A program made the position numbers and the translations under genes. From Chloroflexota bacterium (GTDB lineage Bacteria > Chloroflexota > Anaerolineae > Aggregatilineales > Phototrophicaceae), in NCBI GenBank assembly GCA_016223085.1, contig JACRPS010000029.1, positions 124,001 to 188,000 on the forward strand: a stretch of DNA of 64,000 nt. The letters run 5' to 3'. This document shows positions 8,728-17,740 of the stretch, piece by piece. Numbering within the stretch: position 1 is the first letter of the stretch; each line of letters opens with the position of its first letter. The notes beneath the pieces are model-generated. The model saw nothing but the letters and a program-made list of their open reading frames with translations, made no database searches and was not told the origin of the DNA.

Positions 8728-9546
8728 ATGCCTGAAAACGCAATTGCCTTGCTCATTGTAGGATTGATCGCCGGCGTCGCTTCCGGCATGTTTGGTATCG
8801 GCGGCGGGGTGGTGATCGTCCCGGCGCTGGTCATCCTCGGTTTCGACCTCAAGGAAGCGGTCGGCACATCGCTGGGAGCGCTGCTGATGCCGGTGGGCAT
8901 CTTCGCCGTGATCGCCTACTACCGCGCCGGCAAGCTCAAACTGGGCATCGCCGTGCCGATTGCGGCGGGGTTGATCGGCGGCAGCATCGTCGGCGCACAA
9001 ATTGTTCGCAGCCTGCCGACAGCCACGCTCCAGCAGCTTTACGGCGTGTTCCTGATCTGGATCGGCTGGCGTTTTGCCGAACCGCGTAAGCTGTGGCGGC
9101 AGTGGCGCAGCCATACCCCCGCGCCAGCCGTCACGGAAGACAGCCCCGATGTCAGCTTCTCATGGTCTTTCCTGCTGGTTGTCGGGCTGGTGGCAGGTGT
9201 GCTGGCCGGCATGTTCGGGATTGGCGGCGGCGCGATCATCGTGCCGGCGCTGGTGGCATTCCTCAGGTTCGATCAAAAGCTGGCGGTTGGCACGTCGCTG
9301 GCGGCGCTGCTGCTGCCGGTCAGCATCGGCGCAGTGGTGACGTATTATCAGGACGGCAATCTCGAACCGGCGACGGCGGTGCTGGTAGCCGTCGGGCTGA
9401 TTGTGGGCGCGTTTGGTGGCGCCAGGCTGGCGCTGGGCCTGCCCTCCAGAACCGTCAAGCAGTTGTACGGCTTCTTCCTGATCGGCATTGGCCTGCGTTT
9501 TATCGGCGCGCTCGACCCGATCATCAACGCGCTGGCGGGAAAGTAA
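8728..9546 (+). CDS. TauE/SafE-family membrane transporter
   Basis: A 272-residue permease of the TauE/SafE (sulfite exporter-like) family. It has the expected internal duplication: GMFGIGGGVVIVPALV and VGTSLGALLMPVG in the first half, GMFGIGGGAIIVPALV and VGTSLAALLLPVS in the second. About eight membrane segments are expected. Family members export sulfite, sulfoacetate or related organic anions; the substrate here is unknown. The start at ATG 8728 follows AGGAAA; an upstream in-frame start would add a hydrophilic extension unlike the family. Confidence 0.88.
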   Translation: MPENAIALLIVGLIAGVASGMFGIGGGVVIVPALVILGFDLKEAVGTSLGALLMPVGIFAVIAYYRAGKLKLGIAVPIAAGLIGGSIVGAQIVRSLPTATLQQLYGVFLIWIGWRFAEPRKLWRQWRSHTPAPAVTEDSPDVSFSWSFLLVVGLVAGVLAGMFGIGGGAIIVPALVAFLRFDQKLAVGTSLAALLLPVSIGAVVTYYQDGNLEPATAVLVAVGLIVGAFGGARLALGLPSRTVKQLYGFFLIGIGLRFIGALDPIINALAGK

Positions 9547-9573
9547 AGGGCAGGCCGGCTGGAAATGCGGGGC

Positions 9574-9610
9574 GAGGGACATGACAGCGCCATGTCCCCT
9601 CAGGTTTTCA
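9574..9610. terminator. Candidate bidirectional terminator hairpin
   Basis: GGGACATG and CATGTCCC pair around a short loop between two convergent genes, followed by GGTTTT on the plus strand. Confidence 0.45.
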
Positions 9611-9614
9611 TCCG

Positions 9615-11159
9615 TTACGCTTCCGGCAGGCTGGATGGCGGCGTGATCGTAACCGGCGGTTGTGGCGAACCGTTGGTGATGTCCGTATCCACCGTTTTTA
9701 AGGTATTAAACAGGCTGGCGACCTTGAGAATGGTCTTCTCGAAGTCTTCGCCGCTGAGGGCTTCCACCTTCGCCCGCAGGATTTCCGCCACTTCCGGGAT
9801 GTTCAGCAGCATGTCCATAAAAGTGTTACTGTGCGCGCCATTCCCATTCGAGCCAGAAAACTGCACCATGCGCACGTTGCCGCCCAGCCCGGCTAATGCC
9901 TGAGCAATCGCCTGCGCTTTGGCAATTTCCGCCTTCATCATCTCTTCGACGATAAACTGGCGCAGGTTAATCGAGTCTTCGGCGGCGGTAGCGGCAGCCA
10001 GTTCGCGGCGGCCTTCGGCTTCCGCCAGCAGCTTGGCTTTTTCACCCTCGGCGTCGGCCAGTAACTGCGCTCGCACCCCCTCGGCTTTCGCCTTCTCGCC
10101 TTCGGCCTCGGCCTTTTTCATGGCTTCCAGCGCGGCAGCATCGGCCAGACCTTTCTTTTGCGTCGCCTCGGCTTCGGCTTCGGCGCGCTTGCGGGTCGCC
10201 TGCGCCTGGGCGTCAGCAGTGATGGTCACCCGGTTGCGCTCGGCTTCAGCCTCAATTTCGATGCGGCGGCGTTCAGCCTCGGCGCGGATTTCGACGGCCT
10301 GCCGTTCGGCGCGGGCGGGGACAAGCACCTCCGCTTCCTGCTTCTGTTCGACCGCTAGCGCCCGGCGCTGCTGCACTTCCTGGTCGGCGGCGGCTTTATC
10401 AATATCTACCCGCTTGTTTACCTCGACCTCGCGCAGTTGGAACGCTTCCCGCTGCGCCAGGATTTCGCGCTGCGCATCCAGTTCCGCCTGTTCGGCTTCG
10501 CGTTTGGCCTGGGCGGCCTTCACGCGGGCTTCGCGTTCGGCTTCTGCCTGGGCAATCGTCGCGTCCCGTTTGACGGCGGCGATCTGCGGCGCAGCCATCG
10601 CCTGCAAATACCCCTCTTTGTCAGTGATTTCTTCGATACCCATCGAAATCACCCGCACGCCCATCGCGGCCATATCGTCGGAGGCCAGGTCCTGCACCCG
10701 CTGAACGAAATCATCCCGGTCGCGGTGGATGGCCTCCACCGTCATCTGGCCGACAATGGCGCGGAAGTTGGCGCTGAGTGTTTCCAGGATGACCTGCCGT
10801 ACCTCGTCCCGGTTTTTATCCAGAAAGGCTTTGGCGGCGGTATGCAGCGCCTTTTCTTCGCTGTCAATCTGCACCTGGGCAACCCAGTCCAGTTGGATAG
10901 GCACGCCGCTGATGGTGTACACCTCGTCCTTTTCGGTTTTGATGGTGATAATGGTCAGGTCCAGTTTTTTGAAACTTTCGAGGATGGGGATAACAAACAC
11001 ACCCCCGTTGGTGACGAGGCGCGGCGTTTTGCGCCCGTAGACCACCAGTACTTCGTTGGGAGGGACGCGGTGATAATAGCGCGTCAGCCACACAACCAGA
11101 GCCACCGCCAGGATAATCAGCACCAGCGGTACGCTGATGACACCAAGAATGTCGGGCAT
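9615..11159 (-). CDS. SPFH/flotillin-family membrane scaffold protein
   Basis: A 514-residue flotillin-type protein. A single membrane segment at about 8-28 is followed by an SPFH/band-7 domain (about 30-210; EVLVVYGRKTPRLVTNGG at its start). A long Ala/Glu/Lys coiled coil runs from about 215 to 420 with repeated AEAERRRIEIEAEAER-like heptads. The tail is Ser/Gly/Pro-rich. Flotillins organise membrane microdomains and usually sit beside NfeD proteins, as here: the upstream gene is NfeD-like and ends 12 bp before this start. The A in the ATG is preceded by a run of G that can act as the ribosome-binding site. Confidence 0.9.
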   Translation of the reverse strand: MPDILGVISVPLVLIILAVALVVWLTRYYHRVPPNEVLVVYGRKTPRLVTNGGVFVIPILESFKKLDLTIITIKTEKDEVYTISGVPIQLDWVAQVQIDSEEKALHTAAKAFLDKNRDEVRQVILETLSANFRAIVGQMTVEAIHRDRDDFVQRVQDLASDDMAAMGVRVISMGIEEITDKEGYLQAMAAPQIAAVKRDATIAQAEAEREARVKAAQAKREAEQAELDAQREILAQREAFQLREVEVNKRVDIDKAAADQEVQQRRALAVEQKQEAEVLVPARAERQAVEIRAEAERRRIEIEAEAERNRVTITADAQAQATRKRAEAEAEATQKKGLADAAALEAMKKAEAEGEKAKAEGVRAQLLADAEGEKAKLLAEAEGRRELAAATAAEDSINLRQFIVEEMMKAEIAKAQAIAQALAGLGGNVRMVQFSGSNGNGAHSNTFMDMLLNIPEVAEILRAKVEALSGEDFEKTILKVASLFNTLKTVDTDITNGSPQPPVTITPPSSLPEA

Positions 11160-11171
11160 AACCCCCCCCTT

Positions 11172-11726
11172 TTAAGAACTGCGTTTCTTCTTGACGTGTA
11201 AGAAACGGCCTTCGATCTCTGTCACTTCAACGATGTCGCCGCGTTTGAGCGCCGCGCCGTTGATCTCTTTAACAGGATACTTCAGGATTTGCTCACCTTC
11301 GATAAGGACTTCACCGGTTTTTCCGGCAGGCGAGTCAATCGTTACGCGGGCCGGCATCCCCACCAGGTCCTGACTGGAAAAGACCCGGCTGGACTGCTGC
11401 GCCTTTACATAACCAAGCAGCGCCGTCACGCCTCGTCCCAGCGCGTAGCCAAATGCTAACGCAACGCCGAGAATGACCACTGTGTTCCAACCGGCCAGCG
11501 TGCCGGTCAGTCCGACCGCGCCGAAGCCAGCCAGGAAGGCCGCGATGACACTGCATCCAAGGCCGCTGACCTCACTCACGTCCGGGGAATCCAGCCCAAA
11601 GATTGCATCCAGACCGCTGCTTTCCAGCGCGCCGTCCACGTTAAAGGCGTCACCGATGCCGCCGACGATCATCAGCAGAAGATAGACGATACCGACCAGC
11701 ATAATCAGGCCAAAAACGAGAGCCAT
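11172..11726 (-). CDS. NfeD-like membrane protein, flotillin partner
   Basis: About 184 residues. There are three hydrophobic regions (about 2-22, 55-75, 78-100), then a C-terminal OB-fold-like domain with DLVGMPARVTIDSPAG, GEVLIEGE and LKRGDIVEVTEIEGRFL, the pattern of short NfeD proteins without the protease domain. The neighbouring flotillin supports the call. ATG 11726 is preferred over ATG 11756 because an extended -10 (TGCTATAAT) lies at 11758-11766, which would place transcription start between the two. Confidence 0.82.
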   Translation of the reverse strand: MALVFGLIMLVGIVYLLLMIVGGIGDAFNVDGALESSGLDAIFGLDSPDVSEVSGLGCSVIAAFLAGFGAVGLTGTLAGWNTVVILGVALAFGYALGRGVTALLGYVKAQQSSRVFSSQDLVGMPARVTIDSPAGKTGEVLIEGEQILKYPVKEINGAALKRGDIVEVTEIEGRFLHVKKKRSS

Positions 11727-11757
11727 ATGGGTTGCTCGCAGCAGGAATATGACCATT

Positions 11758-11766
11758 ATTATAGCA
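11758..11766 (-). promoter_or_regulatory. Extended -10 promoter for the nfeD-flotillin operon
   Basis: TGCTATAAT on the minus strand, ending 32 bp before the chosen NfeD start. No good -35 is seen, which extended -10 promoters do not require. Confidence 0.55.
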
Positions 11767-11837
11767 TTTTCCCTCTATGCTGGATTCACCCAGAAATTGG
11801 GGGCTGCACAATGTTTAATCGCAACTGTAATAAAAAT

Positions 11838-11867
11838 TGACAACTTTAACGCTACTCTGACAACTTT
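11838..11867 (+). promoter_or_regulatory. Direct repeats of TGACAACTTT, possible operator
   Basis: Two identical 10-mers at 11838-11847 and 11858-11867 have starts 20 bp apart, about two helical turns, with a partial third TGACC at 11870. They lie between the divergent NfeD and zinc-ribbon genes. TACAAT at 11884 could be a -10 for the plus strand. Confidence 0.4.
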
Positions 11868-11969
11868 TCTGACCGGGCGCGGGTACAATAAAAGTATGAG
11901 GGTGGAACTTTCAGCCCGGATGGAGCGTCCTGAACGGTAAGCGGAATCGAGTTGAAAGTTGGTGGTGTG

Positions 11970-12185
11970 ATGACGACCCAACAACCCATTGCCAACGTCC
12001 GGCTTCAAACCCGGGTTGGGCTGTGCCCGACCTGCGGCCAGGTGGGGACGTTCACCTTCCTGGGCGAACAGCGTTGGCCGCCGCGTGTGGTGGCAGCGAC
12101 GGGCCTCGGCCCGGTGGTTCACCTGTGGCAATGTAACCAGTGCCAGACTACGCTAACCGAAACCGCGTCTGAAACGCAGGACTGA
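11970..12185 (+). CDS. Small zinc-ribbon protein
   Basis: A 71-residue protein with two Cys pairs, CPTC (Cys19, Cys22) and CNQC (Cys55, Cys58), spaced as in a single treble-clef or zinc-ribbon fold. Between them is a basic/aromatic stretch. It could bind nucleic acid or protein; no family was recognised. ATG 11970 is chosen; an in-frame TTG at 11952 would add six residues. The gene stands alone. Confidence 0.65.
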   Translation: MTTQQPIANVRLQTRVGLCPTCGQVGTFTFLGEQRWPPRVVAATGLGPVVHLWQCNQCQTTLTETASETQD

Positions 12186-12289
12186 CCTCGCCAGGCTGTG
12201 CCTCCTTGACTTCCCTGTAGCCTCAATCTGCCTTATTGCTGCCGGCTGTGCCTGCCACCAGCGGTTTTTTTCAATCCCGCCAACAGCGT

Positions 12290-12295
12290 TAGAAT
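12290..12295 (+). promoter_or_regulatory. Candidate -10 element TAGAAT
   Basis: GTTAGAATTG lies 59 bp before the proline dehydrogenase start. It is the same hexamer seen before three other genes in the window. Confidence 0.35.
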
Positions 12296-12354
12296 TGATG
12301 CAAAAGGCTGAGATGGGAGTTCATCCCGTCTCGTTTGTTGCGTAAAGGGACATC

Positions 12355-13278
12355 ATGCTCAGGCGAACGATTCTGTATCTGTCGAAGGCGGGCTGGGCGC
12401 GGCGCATCGTGACCGGCTGGGGACTGGCGCGGCGGGTGGCGCGGCGCTTTGTGGCCGGGGAAACGCTGGACGAGGCTGCGCGTGTGACCCAGACGCTCAA
12501 CCGCAGGGGATTAGCTGTCACGCTGGACTGCCTGGGCGAAAGCGTCCACCAGGCGGAAGACACCGCCGAGGTGGTCAAGGCTTACCGCGCCGCACTCGAC
12601 CGCATCCAGCAGGACCGGCTCAACGCCAGCATTTCGCTGAAGCTGACCCACCTGGGACTGGACATCAGCGAAGACCTGTGCGTAAGCAATTTGCGGCATA
12701 TCCTGGGCGCGGCGCAGGAGCGCGGCGTGCAGGTCACGATTGACATGGAAAGCAGCGATTACACCGACCGCACGCTGCGACTGTACCGCACGCTGCGCGA
12801 TGAGTACGGTTTTACCAACGTCGGTATTGTCATTCAGGCCTACCTGTACCGCAGTGAAACCGACATGCGCGACCTGGCGGCGGAAGGGGCGCACGTGCGG
12901 CTGTGCAAGGGCGCGTATCTCGAACCGCCGACGGTCGCATTCCCCAAAAAGGCGGACGTGGACGCCAACTACGTTAAACTGGCACAGGATTTCCTGCAGG
13001 CGCCGCCCCCGGCCTACCTGTGCATCGCCACCCACGACGAGAAGATGATCGCCGCGACCGAGGCGTTCATCCGGCAGAATCACGTCCCGAACAACCGCTA
13101 CGAGTATCAAATGCTGTACGGCATTCGCTCATCACGGCAGGAAGAACTGGCGAAAGCGGGTTACACCATGCGGGTATACGTGCCGTTTGGCGTGGCGTGG
13201 TATCCGTATTTCATGCGGCGGCTGGCAGAGCGCCCCGCCAACCTGTGGTTCTTCGCGCGGAGTGTGTTCGCGCGGTAA
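12355..13278 (+). CDS. Proline dehydrogenase (monofunctional)
   Basis: A 307-residue FAD enzyme oxidising L-proline to 1-pyrroline-5-carboxylate. The barrel signatures RLNASISLKLTHLGLD, VTIDMESSDY, RLCKGAYLEPPTVAF, CIATHDEKMI and YEYQMLYGIRSSRQEEL match the ProDH family. Its length fits the short monofunctional type, not PutA. No pyrroline-carboxylate dehydrogenase is adjacent, so the second step must be encoded elsewhere. AAAGGGA precedes the ATG at good spacing. Confidence 0.93.
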   Translation: MLRRTILYLSKAGWARRIVTGWGLARRVARRFVAGETLDEAARVTQTLNRRGLAVTLDCLGESVHQAEDTAEVVKAYRAALDRIQQDRLNASISLKLTHLGLDISEDLCVSNLRHILGAAQERGVQVTIDMESSDYTDRTLRLYRTLRDEYGFTNVGIVIQAYLYRSETDMRDLAAEGAHVRLCKGAYLEPPTVAFPKKADVDANYVKLAQDFLQAPPPAYLCIATHDEKMIAATEAFIRQNHVPNNRYEYQMLYGIRSSRQEELAKAGYTMRVYVPFGVAWYPYFMRRLAERPANLWFFARSVFAR

Positions 13279-13648
13279 TGAGAACAGGCCCACGAAACAT
13301 GAAACGAAGCTGGGGGAAGCATTTCAAATTCCACGCTTCCCCGGTTTCACTTCGCAGCCATGCGGTATTCAATCGGCTTGAAACGCTTCGACCATTGGCG
13401 CTGTATTATAGTATTCTCGAACCTTCACTGATTGACCATCGTTAAAGGTGTAGATATGGACAAAATTGGTCTCCCGGACTTTTCCTGTTGGACGCGCAAT
13501 GAATCCAGTTCATGTTGCTATGCTTGAAAAATGTTCTAATTATCTATCCATAAACCCTTCGTAGGGGCACGGCATGCCGTGCCCCTACCAAAAAAACATT
13601 CGATAACTCACTTTAGCAGGAACGCCAGTGATGTTCCCACAGCCCCTC
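13279..13648. other. 370-bp intergenic stretch with a half family B repeat
   Basis: No gene is seen. It separates convergent genes and holds a family B copy in minus orientation at 13543-13590; the rest has no recognised structure. Confidence 0.6.
13543..13590 (-). repeat. Family B repeat, copy 2 (truncated)
   Basis: TCTATCCATAAACCCTTC followed by the complete core GTAGGGGCACGG...CCGTGCCCCTAC, then a run of A. The TCTTTTATTTGTCGG arm is missing. Confidence 0.8.
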
Positions 13649-14779
13649 TCACCGTAACTTCACCCAGTAGCCGGTGTCGCTGCCGGGGATGATGGTGATG
13701 GCATACACCTCTTTAAACGGCGAACCGACAAACGTGGTGAACGAGTAGCGCCCGGCAGGCTGCCAGCCGGCGTCGTAACCCATTTCTTTGCCCAGTGCCC
13801 AGCCCAGCCCTCGTGGCCCGCCAAGCTGCTCCCACACCCGGCCAAACCCGCGCTGCGGTGTGTACATGCCTTCCGGCGCGACTGCTGCCGGAGTGGGGTC
13901 GCCTTCCTGGTAAGTATCTTCCAGAATTTGCAGGCGGGAATCAAAGGTCATCACCCAGATTTGCCGTGTTTCGGAAATCCACATCATCACGCCGCGCTCA
14001 AACGCCTGCCAGGCGACAAACACGTAGCGGATGGGTTCGACCGGGCAGGCGTTAAAACCGGCAGTTTGGCTCATCGCTTCATAAGCGCAAACGACTTCAA
14101 CGCCGATGTCCTGCGTCGCTACGGCCTCGCCATCCACCACCTCCAGCCGGTAGCGCACCGGCCCGGCATAGCGGAAGCCGCTGATCGGCGGAGTGGTGTA
14201 GGTTAGCGGCACGGGCTGCGCCCCCAGAGGCCGCCAGCAGTCCAGTTGCGGGCCGGCGGGGCACATATAAAAGTAGGCCGCTGTGCCGGTGGCCTGCCAG
14301 CTAAAGGTAATGTCCTGGCCTTCGTTCAGCACCTGTGTTGCGCTGGCCGTGAGCGACGTAATCCCGGCGCGGTCTTCGCCGGGAGAGGGGCCCTGCGGCT
14401 CGCCCGGCGCCAGCGCGCTGAACGCGCCGGGCGGCAGCCAGATCACCGCGCCAATGGGCAGCGCCGCTGAATCGTCGAGGCAGTTCAGCGCCGCCACCTG
14501 CGCGACGGTCAGCCCATCCACGCCAACCAGCAGGTTCGCCAGCCAGTCACGCTGCTGAATCAGGTAGGGTTTCCATCCCGGCTGGAAGGGGGCGGAACAC
14601 ACGGCAATGCGTGGGTCATCGCCGGGCGGCGTGGGGGTGATAACCGGCGTCGGCACGCTGGTGAAAGTCGGCGATGGCACAAACACCGGGCCAAGCGGGG
14701 TACTGGTAGGCGCGGCCTCCTGCGCGGCAGTGACACTGACCGCCAGCAGGCACAGCAGCAGGAGAATTAAACGACTCAT
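13649..14779 (-). CDS. Secreted LysM-like protein with C-terminal repeat domain
   Basis: A 376-residue exported protein. The signal peptide is residues 1-19 (AVSVTAAQ). A Thr/Pro linker follows. Residues about 66-115 (KPYLIQQRDWLANLL, VAQVAALNCL, LPIGAVIWLPP) fit a divergent LysM domain for glycan binding. A beta-sandwich-like region at about 140-230 carries Cys residues. A C-terminal region (RGVMMWISETRQIWVM, LGGPRGLGWALGKE) resembles LGFP-type surface repeats. Presumed envelope-associated. It is convergent with proline dehydrogenase. Confidence 0.72.
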   Translation of the reverse strand: MSRLILLLLCLLAVSVTAAQEAAPTSTPLGPVFVPSPTFTSVPTPVITPTPPGDDPRIAVCSAPFQPGWKPYLIQQRDWLANLLVGVDGLTVAQVAALNCLDDSAALPIGAVIWLPPGAFSALAPGEPQGPSPGEDRAGITSLTASATQVLNEGQDITFSWQATGTAAYFYMCPAGPQLDCWRPLGAQPVPLTYTTPPISGFRYAGPVRYRLEVVDGEAVATQDIGVEVVCAYEAMSQTAGFNACPVEPIRYVFVAWQAFERGVMMWISETRQIWVMTFDSRLQILEDTYQEGDPTPAAVAPEGMYTPQRGFGRVWEQLGGPRGLGWALGKEMGYDAGWQPAGRYSFTTFVGSPFKEVYAITIIPGSDTGYWVKLR

Positions 14780-14928
14780 CGGGCCTTCCCTTACCGTTTC
14801 CTGGAGTGTACGTCCGCCGCCATCATACCATTCCCGCTGCGATTATGTTGCATTTTTCACTAATTTGCCGTCGTAATAACGAATCTCGTATAGTTTTTTA
14901 ATCGTTGCCGAGTTGTGAGGGCGCTGTC

Positions 14929-15936
14929 GTGATCTCCGTGCGACCGATCACCAACCCGCTGGAATGGCAGGAACGAACCAGTTTGCAGCGTGGCAGCACA
15001 CCGCTGTCCTCGTCCAGCCAGCGCATAGCGCTGCTGGCGCTGGCGCTCGCCTTCGGGTTCATCGTGTGGACACTGGGCGACATCCGAGGCCCAACGCGCG
15101 AGCTGGGGATGCTGCTGGTCTGGCTGTTTCACGGGCTGGCGGCGGCACGGGCGATTGCGGCGGCCACCAACGCCATCAGCCGCGAGCATATCAACCACAC
15201 CTGGACGCCTCTGATTCTGACCGGCGTCAGCGCGCGCCGGATTCTGCTGGGCAAGTGGCTGGCGGTGATGCACCACGTCGCGCCGGTGATGCTGGCGCTG
15301 GGGGCGGTGCGGCTGCTGATGCTGCCGATCTTTATGCTGGCGTTTGTCAATCGTTTTGCCTGGCGTACCCTGTATCGCGGCGGTTATGGCGGCTATTACG
15401 ACGGCTCCACAGCGATTGAGTGGGTGGCGTGGGCGTCGCTGCTGGCGGTGGTGATGACCGTCGGCCTGACGCTGCTGGAAATGATGTGCTGCACCGCGCT
15501 GGGACTGGCGGCCAGCGCCGTGCTCCGGCGGCGCGGGCTGGCGATGGTGGCGGCGCTGGTCATCCGGTTCGCGCCGGTCATCCTGTTCGCGGCCATTACC
15601 CGCTATGAAGTGGACGACGGCCCATTCTGGCGGGTGCTGCGGTTCACGCCGCTGGCGCTGGCCGACGGCGGCAGCGCGCCCCTGTACCAGCTTATCCTGC
15701 CGCGTACCACGTGGACGATGAGCGCGCATCAGGCGGCGCTGCCCGGCATCCTGCTGGCGGCGGGGTTGCTGGTCGGGCTGCTGGTGGTGGCGCTGGTAGT
15801 GGCACAGGCGGCCATTCAGCGGGCCGGCGCGCTGCCCCACGAGGTCGAGGAACGTCCTGTCCGTCGGCTGTACTGGCTGCGCAGCCCGGTGCGCCTTGCC
15901 AACCCGCAGGAAGGTTTTCCCAGCACGCCCGGGTAA
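14929..15936 (+). CDS. Multi-pass membrane protein, ABC-2 permease-like
   Basis: About 335 residues with around seven hydrophobic segments. A loop AAATNAISREHINHTW followed by TPLILTGVSARRILLGKW is typical of the cytoplasmic loop of ABC-2 type permeases. GTG 14929 is taken as the start because GTGAGG precedes it; TTG 14905 is an alternative. No ATP-binding subunit is near. It is similar in design to the gene at 3212. Confidence 0.62.
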   Translation: MISVRPITNPLEWQERTSLQRGSTPLSSSSQRIALLALALAFGFIVWTLGDIRGPTRELGMLLVWLFHGLAAARAIAAATNAISREHINHTWTPLILTGVSARRILLGKWLAVMHHVAPVMLALGAVRLLMLPIFMLAFVNRFAWRTLYRGGYGGYYDGSTAIEWVAWASLLAVVMTVGLTLLEMMCCTALGLAASAVLRRRGLAMVAALVIRFAPVILFAAITRYEVDDGPFWRVLRFTPLALADGGSAPLYQLILPRTTWTMSAHQAALPGILLAAGLLVGLLVVALVVAQAAIQRAGALPHEVEERPVRRLYWLRSPVRLANPQEGFPSTPG

Positions 15937-15977
15937 ATATCACCGGACACGACGAAACGGGTTATAACGGTCTTTCC

Positions 15978-16033
15978 AGCCACCTGAAAGGTGGCTTCTT
16001 CGTTCTGCCGGACGGCTTTCGGCGTCCGGCGAC
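15978..16033 (+). terminator. Family E two-hairpin repeat acting as terminator
   Basis: The hairpin AGCCACCTGAAAGGTGGCT is followed by a T-rich tract and a second hairpin (CCGGACGGC...GCGTCCGG). It lies 41 bp after the permease-like gene in the orientation that would end its transcript. Confidence 0.65.
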
Positions 16034-16050
16034 GCAGGTCGGATAAGCCT

Positions 16051-16081
16051 TTGAGCCTGCGGCGCGCGCCTGTGTTATACT
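16051..16081 (+). promoter_or_regulatory. Candidate gatA promoter
   Basis: TTGAGC, a 19-bp spacer and TATACT, ending 34 bp before the gatA start. Confidence 0.4.
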
Positions 16082-16115
16082 TGCCTCGCTAAAATCGCAC
16101 ACCGGGATCATCACC

Positions 16116-17582
16116 ATGACTGACCTCACCACGCTGACGTTAAGCGTCACCCTGCAAAAACTGCGTGACCGCGAAATCTCGTCGGTCGAACTCACCCGCG
16201 CCTGTCTGGAACGCATCCAGCAGGTGGACCCGCTGATTCGCGCCTTCCTGATTGTCACTGAAGACCTGGCCTTGCAGCAGGCAGAAGCCGCCGACAAGGC
16301 CCGCGCCGCCGGGGAGGACCGACCGCTGCTGGGTCTGCCGCTGGCAATTAAGGATGTGTTCTCCACCAAAGGCATCGAAACCACCTGCGGCTCCAAAATC
16401 CTCAGGGGCTACGTGCCGGTGTTTGATGCCACCGTCGTCCAGCGATTGTACGACGCCGGCATGGTGATGCTCGGCAAGCTCAACATGGACGAGTTTGCGA
16501 TGGGGTCGTCTACCGAAAATTCCGCCTTCCAGATCACGCGCAATCCCTGGTGTCTGGAGCGCGTGCCGGGCGGCAGCAGCGGCGGCAGCGCGGCGGCCAT
16601 CAGCGCCGGCATGGCGCTGGGCACGCTGGGTACGGACACCGGCGGCAGCATCCGGCAGCCGGGGGCATTATGCGGCATCGCGGCCCTCAAGCCCAGCTAC
16701 GGGCGCTGCTCGCGTTACGGGTTGGTTGCCTTCGGCTCATCGCTGGACTGTCCCGGCCCGCTGGCGCACACGGTTGAAGACGTGGCGCGTATCTTACAGG
16801 TGATGGCCGGGCACGACCCGCTGGATGCGACCAGTATGCCGGTGGACGTGCCGGACTACGTGGCCAGGCTGACGGGCGACGTGAAAGGGCTGCGTATTGG
16901 CCTGCCGAAAGAGTTCTTTATTGACGGGATGCAGCCGGAAGTCGAACAGGCCGTGCGCGCGGCGGTGGCGACGCTGGAACAGATGGGCGCGGAAGTGATC
17001 GAAATCAGCCTGCCGCACACCGACTACAGCCTGCCGGTGTATTACCTGATCGCCCCGGCGGAAGCCAGCGCCAACCTCGCCCGCTACGATGGTGTGCGCT
17101 ACGGGCAGCGCATCGAAAAAGGCGAAATGTGGCCGACTTACAAAGCCACGCGCGGACAGTTTGGGCCGGAAGTCAAGCGGCGCATCATGCTCGGCACCTA
17201 TGCGCTGTCCGCCGGCTACTACGATGCTTATTATGGCAAGGCGCAGGCGGTGCGGACGCTCATCAAACGCGATTACAACGAAGCGTTTAAGCAGGTGGAC
17301 GTGATCGCCACGCCGACCGCGCCTACGACGGCGTTTAAGATCGGCCAGAACACCGACGACCCATTGCAAATGTATCTGGCGGACGTGTTCACGCTGCCCG
17401 CCAGTTTAGCCGGTATCTGCGGCCTGAATGTGCCCTGCGGCTTTGATAAGCAGGGATTGCCTATTGGCCTGCAACTGCTGGGCGCGGCCTTCAAGGAGGA
17501 CGTGGTGCTGCGCGCCGGCCACGCCTACGAACAGGCGACCGACTGGCACACACGCCGGCCAGTGCTGAATGATGAGGTATGA
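16116..17582 (+). CDS. gatA: Glutamyl-tRNA(Gln) amidotransferase subunit A
   Basis: A 488-residue amidase subunit of GatCAB, which converts misacylated Glu-tRNA(Gln) (and often Asp-tRNA(Asn)) to the amide form. The amidase signature is complete: Lys79 in LAIKDVF, Ser154 in PGGSSGGSAA and Ser178 in TDTGGSIRQP form the Ser-cisSer-Lys triad at the positions usual for bacterial GatA. The length is typical. gatB and gatC are not adjacent, so the operon is split. A general amidase is less likely given the close match in length and triad positions. Confidence 0.93.
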   Translation: MTDLTTLTLSVTLQKLRDREISSVELTRACLERIQQVDPLIRAFLIVTEDLALQQAEAADKARAAGEDRPLLGLPLAIKDVFSTKGIETTCGSKILRGYVPVFDATVVQRLYDAGMVMLGKLNMDEFAMGSSTENSAFQITRNPWCLERVPGGSSGGSAAAISAGMALGTLGTDTGGSIRQPGALCGIAALKPSYGRCSRYGLVAFGSSLDCPGPLAHTVEDVARILQVMAGHDPLDATSMPVDVPDYVARLTGDVKGLRIGLPKEFFIDGMQPEVEQAVRAAVATLEQMGAEVIEISLPHTDYSLPVYYLIAPAEASANLARYDGVRYGQRIEKGEMWPTYKATRGQFGPEVKRRIMLGTYALSAGYYDAYYGKAQAVRTLIKRDYNEAFKQVDVIATPTAPTTAFKIGQNTDDPLQMYLADVFTLPASLAGICGLNVPCGFDKQGLPIGLQLLGAAFKEDVVLRAGHAYEQATDWHTRRPVLNDEV

Positions 17583-17657
17583 GTAACGAGTGCTGAGTGA
17601 TGAGTTGCCAGAGAGAAGGTAAACGACTTTTGTCTGGAAACTCACAACTGATAACTG

Positions 17658-17740
17658 ATGGATGACCGAAAACAGATTCATAGAATGTAGGGCGAACCGG
17701 TGGTTCGCCCCTACGAAAAATCCATGTATCGGTTTTCATT
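17658..17740 (-). repeat. Family A repeat, copy 2
   Basis: A full unit in minus orientation, from ATGGATGACCG to CGGTTTTCATT, with a core missing one G on one arm. It abuts family B copy 3, as copy 1 does, but in the other orientation relative to B. Confidence 0.88.

Noticed and set aside
11749-11940. Plus-strand open frame of 63 codons between nfeD and the zinc-ribbon gene
   Set aside because: It overlaps the extended -10 and the direct repeats, with no ribosome-binding site or homology.
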